The position numbers were made by a program, and so were the translations under genes. This document shows, one piece after another, positions 36,292-42,225 of a DNA stretch of 64,000 bases. The notes under the pieces are model-generated. The model was not told the origin of the DNA, did not search any database, and saw only the letters and a program-made list of their open reading frames with translations. Origin of the DNA: Acidobacteriota bacterium (GTDB lineage: Bacteria; Acidobacteriota; Terriglobia; Terriglobales; Acidobacteriaceae); NCBI GenBank assembly GCA_013289795.1, contig JABCZH010000006.1, positions 246,670 through 310,669 on the forward strand, given 5' to 3'. Position 1 is the stretch's first letter; each line of letters opens with the position of its first letter.

Positions 36292-37758
36292 ATGATTGCA
36301 GCCACAAAAACTAAGCTCTCCCGCGGTCGCCTGTTGATTGACGGGCAGTGGGTAGAAACCGCGAAGACCTTCGCCACTTCGAATCCTGCCACCGGTGAAG
36401 TCTTGACCCAGATTGCCGCCGCTACATCCGCTGACGTCGATCATGCCGTGGCAGCGGCCCGCAAGGCATTCGAAGACCGGTCCGGTCCTTGGCGCAAGAT
36501 GTCCGCCAGCGAGCGCGGGCGTCTCATTTGGCGGCTCGCCGACCTCCTCGAGAAGAACATCGACGAGTTCGCAGAGCTCGAGACCCTGGATAACGGCAAG
36601 CCGATTTTCGAATCGCGCTACGTTGATATGCCGATGGTCATCGACGTCCTGCGCTACTACGCAGGTTGGGCGACCAAGATTCACGGTGAGACCACGAACA
36701 CCTTCGAGACCGCATTCACCTACACGTTGCGCGAGCCGGTGGGTGTCGTCGGCATGATCGTCCCATGGAATTTCCCGCTGCTCTTATCGTCTTGGAAGCT
36801 GGGCCCGGCGCTGGCCTGTGGAAACACCATCGTCTGGAAACCCGCGAGCCTGACTCCTCTGACCGCGCTACGCTTCGGCGAACTAGCGGTCGAAGCGGGA
36901 GTTCCGGCAGGCGTGCTGAACATTGTCACAGGCAATTCCGAGGTGGGCCGCACCATGGTCCGCCATCCCGGCATCGACAAGATTGCCTTTACCGGATCTA
37001 CCGAAGTCGGCAAGGAAATCATGCGCGGCGCGGCCGACACCATGAAACGCATCACTCTAGAACTGGGTGGCAAGTCGCCGAACATCGTCTTCGCCGATTC
37101 CGACATTGACAGTGCTGTGAAAGGCGCAATCACCGGGATCTTCTACGGCAAAGGGGAAGTCTGTAATGCCGGCTCGCGGTTGTTCGTCGAAAGCAAAGTG
37201 CAGGACGAATTCCTCGAAAAGCTCGTGGCTCGCGCGAAGAAGATGCAACCTGCCGATCCGCTCGATCCGAAAACCCGTATGGGAGCAATCGTCAGCCAGG
37301 AACAGATGCAGACAGTGCTGGGCTACATTGAGGCTGGGAAGCAAGAGGGAGCTAAGCTGCTCACCGGTGGAAATCGCGTATCGGTGGATGGCGGCAAGGG
37401 CTTCTTTATCGAGCCTACGATCTTCGGCAGTGTCACGAACGACATGAAGATCGCGCAAGAAGAAATCTTCGGACCAGTGCTGGCGGCCTTGGCTTTCGAC
37501 GACATCGATCAGGTGATCGCGCAGGCCAACCAGAACCCCTACGGTCTCGCGTCGGCTGTCTGGACGCGTGATGTGAAGAAGGCCCACATGGTTTCGCGGC
37601 AGCTCAAAGCTGGAACGGTGTGGATCAACACCTACGGTTTAATGGACGCCGCCATGCCTTTCGGTGGTTATAAGAGCTCCGGCCTAGGCCGGGAACTTGG
37701 CATGAACGCGATTGAACATTACACCGAAACAAAGACGGTGTGGATGAACTTGGGGTAA
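36292..37758 (+). CDS. Aldehyde dehydrogenase (NAD(P)+)
   Basis: A 488-residue ALDH-superfamily enzyme. The nucleotide-binding GSTEVGKE, the active-site Glu257 in LELGGKSPN and the nucleophile Cys291 in GKGEVCNAGSR are all intact. In a BoxB-containing cluster it is a candidate for oxidising the semialdehyde released on ring cleavage (the job of BoxD), but the family is broad and the substrate cannot be read. The ATG at 36292 is chosen over the upstream TTG (36280), which lacks a better ribosome site. Confidence 0.9.
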   Translation: MIAATKTKLSRGRLLIDGQWVETAKTFATSNPATGEVLTQIAAATSADVDHAVAAARKAFEDRSGPWRKMSASERGRLIWRLADLLEKNIDEFAELETLDNGKPIFESRYVDMPMVIDVLRYYAGWATKIHGETTNTFETAFTYTLREPVGVVGMIVPWNFPLLLSSWKLGPALACGNTIVWKPASLTPLTALRFGELAVEAGVPAGVLNIVTGNSEVGRTMVRHPGIDKIAFTGSTEVGKEIMRGAADTMKRITLELGGKSPNIVFADSDIDSAVKGAITGIFYGKGEVCNAGSRLFVESKVQDEFLEKLVARAKKMQPADPLDPKTRMGAIVSQEQMQTVLGYIEAGKQEGAKLLTGGNRVSVDGGKGFFIEPTIFGSVTNDMKIAQEEIFGPVLAALAFDDIDQVIAQANQNPYGLASAVWTRDVKKAHMVSRQLKAGTVWINTYGLMDAAMPFGGYKSSGLGRELGMNAIEHYTETKTVWMNLG

Positions 37759-37779
37759 AAGATCGGCATGTTGCTGCAA

Positions 37780-37805
37780 GGCTGAATGCTAAATGCTGAG
37801 TGCTG
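37780..37805. repeat. GGCTGAATGCT-type repeat
   Basis: GGCTGAATGCT-AAATGCTGAGTGCTG lies in the gap before the BoxB-like gene. It is the same family as the large hairpin at 41567-41641, which is built from GGCTGAATGCTGAGTGCT units. Confidence 0.6.
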
Positions 37806-37835
37806 GAACAACGACTTCATAAATAGGAACCTACA

Positions 37836-39011
37836 ATGCCTGGAAAAGTAGCAAAGATCGGAACTTTCAGCGACTGGGTCGGCTTGTTCGACGATTGGCG
37901 CAAAGACATCGGTGTTAATCACAAAGAGATTGCCGACTTCAAGTTCGACACCCTTTACGGCGCGATTGAAACCGACGAGATCCAGTTTGGCGCGTTCAAA
38001 GGCAACAAGAAGTGGGAAAACCTGCGCCAGGTGCCCACGCAGCAGATGCGTGACGCGCTAATTAACCTGATCGTCTATCAGGGCGATACCGAATTCGCCA
38101 GCGTCGAACAGCAGCGCAATCTGTTCGAGAGTGCGCCGACTGACTGGGACCGTCGTGCCATCACGCGCGTCATGATCGAAGAAATGCGGCATGGCTGGCA
38201 GATGTGCGCCCTGCTCATCACCCATTTCGGCTATTCCGGCAAAGTGGAAGCGCAAAAGATGCTGGAGCGGCGTGCGTTTGATAACAAGCGTCTGCTGGGC
38301 GCCTTCAACGTCGACGTGGATAACTGGATGGACTTTTTCACCTACACCGACTTCGTTGATCGCGACGGAAAGTTTCAGTTGCAGATGCTGAAATATTCCG
38401 CGTTCGCTCCCCTCGGCCGTTCGATGTCTTATATGCTGCGCGAGGAGGCTTTTCACATGGGCACAGGCAACGATGGCCTGCGCCGTATTGTGGAAGCCGG
38501 GGTGATTCCGGCGTGGCTGATTCAGCGCTACCTCAACAAGTGGATTTCGAGTTCCTACGATCTATTCGGCACCGATCATTCTTCGTCCGCGCACTGGTCT
38601 TACGTTTGGGGAATTAAAGGGCGATACGACGAACCGAAAAATGAAAAGCCGGCCGAAGTTGACGACTTGAATGACTACAACCGGCAGCTCTACCGCGACG
38701 AAGTGGCGGGCCTAGTGGAGCGTATCAATGGCGGCCTAAAGGCAGGACAGGCAAGACTTTACGCGCCACACATCAAGTTCAACCGTAATATTGGCCGCTG
38801 GGCGGGGCAGAAGTTCCACGCGCAAACCGGCGAGCCTCTGGACGACAAAGCATACGACCAGCACCTTAAAGAGTACATGCCGACGGCCGAGGACAAGAAG
38901 TTGCTGCTCGACATTATCGCCAACGAAAAGAAGTGGATTGCACCCAAGGAAGGTGCACGCGATCCGTTGGCCTCAATCGGCGAAGTTAGAAAGTCAGCGA
39001 TTAATTTGTAG
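37836..39011 (+). CDS. BoxB-family di-iron oxygenase (benzoyl-CoA epoxidase-type)
   Basis: A 391-residue ferritin-like di-iron protein. It carries the BoxB-type segments GDTEFASVEQQ, EEMRHGWQM, DFVDRDGKFQLQM and LREEAFHMGTG. The six ligand positions E86, E116, H119, D175, E204 and H207 keep the spacing I recall for the benzoyl-CoA 2,3-epoxidase BoxB (E120, E150, H153, D211, E240, H243), allowing a two-residue deletion. The downstream IKGRYDEPK and RNIGRWAGQ also match. It is about 80 residues shorter than BoxB. By homology it would epoxidise an aryl-CoA with O2, and would need a reductase (BoxA), which is absent from the window. Confidence 0.85.
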   Translation: MPGKVAKIGTFSDWVGLFDDWRKDIGVNHKEIADFKFDTLYGAIETDEIQFGAFKGNKKWENLRQVPTQQMRDALINLIVYQGDTEFASVEQQRNLFESAPTDWDRRAITRVMIEEMRHGWQMCALLITHFGYSGKVEAQKMLERRAFDNKRLLGAFNVDVDNWMDFFTYTDFVDRDGKFQLQMLKYSAFAPLGRSMSYMLREEAFHMGTGNDGLRRIVEAGVIPAWLIQRYLNKWISSSYDLFGTDHSSSAHWSYVWGIKGRYDEPKNEKPAEVDDLNDYNRQLYRDEVAGLVERINGGLKAGQARLYAPHIKFNRNIGRWAGQKFHAQTGEPLDDKAYDQHLKEYMPTAEDKKLLLDIIANEKKWIAPKEGARDPLASIGEVRKSAINL

Positions 39012-39017
39012 GCGTCG

Positions 39018-39061
39018 TGTGGGGGCGGTCGCCCTCGTCCGTCCGCGGAGCGAGGCTCCGC
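39018..39061. repeat. Twin-hairpin repeat, GGGACGGCCGCC family
   Basis: A diverged first hairpin GTGGGGGCGGTCGCCCTCG...CGTCC and then a perfect stem GCGGAGC-GAG-GCTCCGC at 39045-39061. It has the same twin layout as the copy inside the large molybdoenzyme subunit gene (43956-43995). Confidence 0.6.
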
Positions 39062-39073
39062 AGGCTCTTTGTC

Positions 39074-39862
39074 ATGACCACCTCGACAACAAACCCGACT
39101 CCGGCCTCGCAGGCTTACGCCATGGGCGAACTCATGGTGGTGACTGCGGCCCGCGAGATTCGTGACCGGGAAGTGGTGTTCGTCGGCATGCGGCTGCCGC
39201 TGATTGCTTTCGTGGTGGCAAAGAAGACACATGCTCCAAACGCTGTTGGTTTGTTCGAGAATGGAGTGATCCGCTCCACTCCCGCGCCCGAGTTGATCTA
39301 CACCATGGCCGATCCCCCGAACATTCTGGGAGCGACACAGTGTCTCGACATGCTAGGCGTCATGAGCTTGCTGCAATCCGGACGCGTGCACCTTGGGTTT
39401 CTGGGAGCAGCGGAAGTTGACCGTTTCGGCAATTTGAACTCGACCGAGGTAACAGGCGCGAAAGGCGTAATCCGCTTGCCGGGATCGGGAGGAGCCTGCG
39501 ACATCGCTTCGCTGGCACAGCGTTTCGTGGCTTTGCTCGAGCACAGCAAGCAGCGTCTGCCGGAGCGCGTGTCGTTCCTGACCAGCCCAGGAAATGGCGA
39601 TGGTCACGCATGGCGGCAGCGCGTGGGTCTGCCGCGCGGAGGGCCAGCAGCCGTAATCACGACGAAGGCGGTGCTGCGATTTAGCCAGGACGGAGAGGCT
39701 TACCTGGCTTCGGTGCATCCCGGGATCGAAACTGAGGATGTGCTCGACAACACCGGTTGGCCGTTGCGTTACGGCAGGCAAGTGGCGCCAACGCCCGAAC
39801 CGAGCGCTGCCGAGTTACAAGCGATTCGCGAGTATGACAAAGAAGGGTTTTGGACGAGTTAA
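39074..39862 (+). CDS. Class I CoA-transferase beta subunit (glutaconate CoA-transferase GctB-like)
   Basis: A 262-residue beta subunit of a class I CoA-transferase. The candidate catalytic glutamate is E62 in LFENGVI, in the same context as the glutaconate CoA-transferase YESG motif. Its alpha subunit is encoded at 40652-41560; the crotonase gene lies between them, which is unusual. The related IpdAB hydrolases, which open rings, have lost the transferase Glu, so keeping E62 favours a CoA transferase. It could activate the aromatic acid or a later dicarboxylate. Start ATG at 39074, after the twin-hairpin repeat. Confidence 0.78.
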   Translation: MTTSTTNPTPASQAYAMGELMVVTAAREIRDREVVFVGMRLPLIAFVVAKKTHAPNAVGLFENGVIRSTPAPELIYTMADPPNILGATQCLDMLGVMSLLQSGRVHLGFLGAAEVDRFGNLNSTEVTGAKGVIRLPGSGGACDIASLAQRFVALLEHSKQRLPERVSFLTSPGNGDGHAWRQRVGLPRGGPAAVITTKAVLRFSQDGEAYLASVHPGIETEDVLDNTGWPLRYGRQVAPTPEPSAAELQAIREYDKEGFWTS

Positions 39863-39869
39863 CTCAGTT

Positions 39870-40652
39870 ATGGCTACGGCGACAATCACGAAATTGCGGA
39901 TCGAGGTGGAGTTGCAACCGCCTGTCGCCCGCCTTCGTCTGCAAAACCCTCCCCTGAATGTCATCGACATTCCTATGATGGAAGAGTTGGCCGCATCACT
40001 GGCCGAGATTGAGCTACAGCCGGATATCACTGTCATCATTCTTTCCGGCGCCCAGAAAGCCTTCTCGGTTGGCGTGGATGTCGCTGCTCACACTCCCGAC
40101 AAAGTCGAGGAGATGTTGGGGAAGTTCCACGCCGTCATTCGGGCGCTTGTGGCATCTAGGAAAGTCAGCATCGCTGCGGTCCACGGCCACTGCTTGGGCG
40201 GCGGCGCGGAGCTGGCCATGGTCTGCGACCTCGTGTACACCTCTGAACTCGCCACTTGGGGATTCCCCGAGATCAAGCTAGGCTGCTATCCCCCGGTTGC
40301 CGTCACCGCCTTGGCCGCGCTGGTCGGCCAAAAGCAAGCCGCTGATTTGGTGCTTACTGGACGCAACATCACGGGAAAAGAAGCGGCTGCAATTGGTCTG
40401 GCGAACGCTGTTCTCGCCGAAGTTGATCTCGAACACGCCGTGCAGGAAGCTGTGCAGCACCTCTCACAGCTCAGTCCGGCGGCGCTGGCGATCACCAAGA
40501 GAGCCATTTACGCATGGGATTCGATTCACTTCGACAAGGGGTTGGCGCAGGCGGAGAAGGTCTACTTCGAAGACCTGATGAAGACCGAAGATGCGCAAGA
40601 GGGAATCAACGCGTTCCTCGAGAAGCGGCAGCCAAAGTGGAAAGGGAAGTGA
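39870..40652 (+). CDS. Crotonase-fold hydratase, cyclohexadienecarbonyl-CoA hydratase-like
   Basis: A 260-residue crotonase. Its features match what I know of cyclohexa-1,5-diene-1-carbonyl-CoA hydratase (Dch): FSVGVDVAAHTPD rather than the usual AGAD, HGHCLGGGAELAM, GFPEIKLGCYPP, and the tail EDLMKTEDAQEGINAFLEKR. Both catalytic Glu positions are kept. Dch works in anaerobic benzoyl-CoA degradation, so its company with a BoxB-like oxygenase is odd. Its start is 7 bases after the beta subunit stop and its stop overlaps the alpha subunit start (TGATG), so all three are coexpressed. Confidence 0.75.
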   Translation: MATATITKLRIEVELQPPVARLRLQNPPLNVIDIPMMEELAASLAEIELQPDITVIILSGAQKAFSVGVDVAAHTPDKVEEMLGKFHAVIRALVASRKVSIAAVHGHCLGGGAELAMVCDLVYTSELATWGFPEIKLGCYPPVAVTALAALVGQKQAADLVLTGRNITGKEAAAIGLANAVLAEVDLEHAVQEAVQHLSQLSPAALAITKRAIYAWDSIHFDKGLAQAEKVYFEDLMKTEDAQEGINAFLEKRQPKWKGK

Positions 40653-41560
40653 TGTCTAAGCTCCTAACCATGCGCCAAGCCATTGCCGACCTGGTGCCCG
40701 ACGGCGCCTCGGTCGCGCTTGGACTGCAGATGGAGCAGATGATCCCCTTCGCCGCGGGACACGAAATTGTGCGCCAGAAAAAGAAGAGCCTCACGCTGAT
40801 TGGACCGATTTCAGACATTCTGTTCGATCAGCTTATCGGCGCGGGTTGCGTCGACAAAGTCATCGCTGCATGGGTAGGCAACGTGATGATGGGTTCTGCC
40901 TACAACTTCCGCCGTGCTGTCGAGCAAGACGGAATGAAGGTCTTCAACATGACCAACTTCACCGTCGCTCTTGCATTGCAGGCAGGGGCGATGGGTGTGC
41001 CGTTCTTCCCCACACGGACGGCTCTGGGCAGCGACACCACGAAAGGCAATCACTTCTACTACCAGATATTTTCTCCGTTTGAAGGGAAAGAGTCTTTGTG
41101 GGCTGTTCGTGCTCTCACTCCTGATGTCACGATCGTCCACGTGCAGCGCGCTGATCGCGAGGGTAACGCGCACTGCTGGGGCAACTTTGGTGTCATGATC
41201 GAGGGCATTCGTGCCGCCCAGCGCGTAATTGTTGTGGCAGAGGAAATCGTCGAGCCGGAAGTCATTGCCAGCGATCCTAACCGTACCGTGATTCCCGGAT
41301 TCCTGGTGAATGCAGTGGTTGAGTGTCCCCATGGTGCGCATCCCTCGCCGGTACAGGGATACTACAAACGCGACGACGCCTTCTTTCGTCAATATCACGA
41401 GCAAACCAAGACCAAGCCGGACACGGAGGCTTGGCTCACGCGATGGGTGTACGACCTGGCCGATCGCCAGGCCTACATGAACCAATTGGGGGCCTGCCGA
41501 GTGGACGGCCTCGGCGTGAAGCAGCACGCGTACGCGGCGCAGGCGGATTTTGGATATTGA
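40652..41560 (+). CDS. Class I CoA-transferase alpha subunit (GctA/IpdA-like)
   Basis: A 302-residue alpha subunit. Features include the N-terminal LVPDGASVALGLQMEQM, GCVDKVIAAWVGNVMMGSAYNFRRAVE, FPTRTALGSDT and VHVQRADREGNAHCWG, typical of the glutaconate CoA-transferase/IpdA family. Partner of the beta subunit at 39074-39862. The ATG overlaps the preceding stop. Its usual partner would be adjacent; here the hydratase gene is inserted between them. Confidence 0.78.
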   Translation: MSKLLTMRQAIADLVPDGASVALGLQMEQMIPFAAGHEIVRQKKKSLTLIGPISDILFDQLIGAGCVDKVIAAWVGNVMMGSAYNFRRAVEQDGMKVFNMTNFTVALALQAGAMGVPFFPTRTALGSDTTKGNHFYYQIFSPFEGKESLWAVRALTPDVTIVHVQRADREGNAHCWGNFGVMIEGIRAAQRVIVVAEEIVEPEVIASDPNRTVIPGFLVNAVVECPHGAHPSPVQGYYKRDDAFFRQYHEQTKTKPDTEAWLTRWVYDLADRQAYMNQLGACRVDGLGVKQHAYAAQADFGY

Positions 41561-41566
41561 GCAGTC

Positions 41567-41641
41567 AGCACTCAGCCGTCAGCATTCAGCCATGAATGGG
41601 CTAACGAACGGCTGAATGCTGAGTGCTGACGGCTGAGTGCT
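41567..41641. repeat. Large imperfect hairpin of AGCACTCAGC units
   Basis: Left arm 41567-41591 (AGCACTCAGCCGTCAGC plus ATTCAGCC) and right arm 41610-41641 are inverted copies; the right arm has one extra 7-base unit, giving a bulged stem of about 25 base pairs. The 18-base loop is ATGAATGGGCTAACGAAC. It fills the gap before the 2Fe-2S subunit gene. A short copy is at 37780-37805. Confidence 0.75.
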
Positions 41642-41645
41642 AACA

Positions 41646-42137
41646 ATGAAAAAAGAACTCATTGAACTCCGCGTCAACGGCCGCTCGCACGAGATCGCCA
41701 TCGAGCCCAGCAAGTTGCTGCTCGATGCCCTGCGCCAGGACCTTGACCTGACCGGATCCAAGCGTGGCTGCGACGATTCTTCCTGCGGCGCGTGCACCGT
41801 GCAGGTGGATGGAACCCCCATGCTTTCCTGCACAATGTTGGCGGCGAGTTGCGAAGGCCAGGAAATTACCACGGTCGAAGGTGTGAGCGAACATGGCAGC
41901 CTGGCGGCCATCCAGAAAGCGTATGGCGACTGGGGCGGATCGCAGTGTGGCTACTGCACTCCCGGCTTCATGATGACGGTGCGGCATCTGCTGTCGCAGA
42001 ATCCCAATCCAACCGAGGCCGAAATTCGCGGCGGCCTGAGCAGTAATCTATGCCGCTGTACCGGCTACAGCCAGATGTATCAGGCGATCAAAGCAGCGAT
42101 TGATGCGGAGCAAAAGGGAATGGCGGCGTCGAGGTGA
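41646..42137 (+). CDS. 4-hydroxybenzoyl-CoA reductase-type 2Fe-2S subunit (HcrC-like)
   Basis: The small iron-sulfur subunit of a xanthine-oxidase-family molybdoenzyme, 163 residues. N-terminal plant-type [2Fe-2S] cysteines are C42, C47, C50 and C62 (GCDDSSCGAC); the second cluster uses C101, C104, C136 and C138 (CGYCTPG, NLCRCTG). It passes electrons between the molybdenum and FAD subunits. Start ATG at 41646. The next gene is the molybdenum subunit, so order is small, large, medium. Confidence 0.9.
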   Translation: MKKELIELRVNGRSHEIAIEPSKLLLDALRQDLDLTGSKRGCDDSSCGACTVQVDGTPMLSCTMLAASCEGQEITTVEGVSEHGSLAAIQKAYGDWGGSQCGYCTPGFMMTVRHLLSQNPNPTEAEIRGGLSSNLCRCTGYSQMYQAIKAAIDAEQKGMAASR

Positions 42138-42150
42138 GACCAAATTCCTG

Positions 42151-42225
42151 GTCATTCCGAGCGCAGCGAGGAATCTGCTGTTGTGTTTTGCCAACGACGA
42201 ACGACCGACGACCAACGACGACTTT
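42151..42225. repeat. Dispersed repeat before the molybdenum subunit gene
   Basis: CATTCCGAGCGCAGCGAGG (42153-42171), then ACGAACGACCGACGACCAACG-type tandem units up to the ATG at 42226. The first block is a common dispersed motif in acidobacterial intergenic DNA, as I recall. The reading frame stays open here, which makes the apparent N-terminus of the following protein too long if read upstream. Confidence 0.5.
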
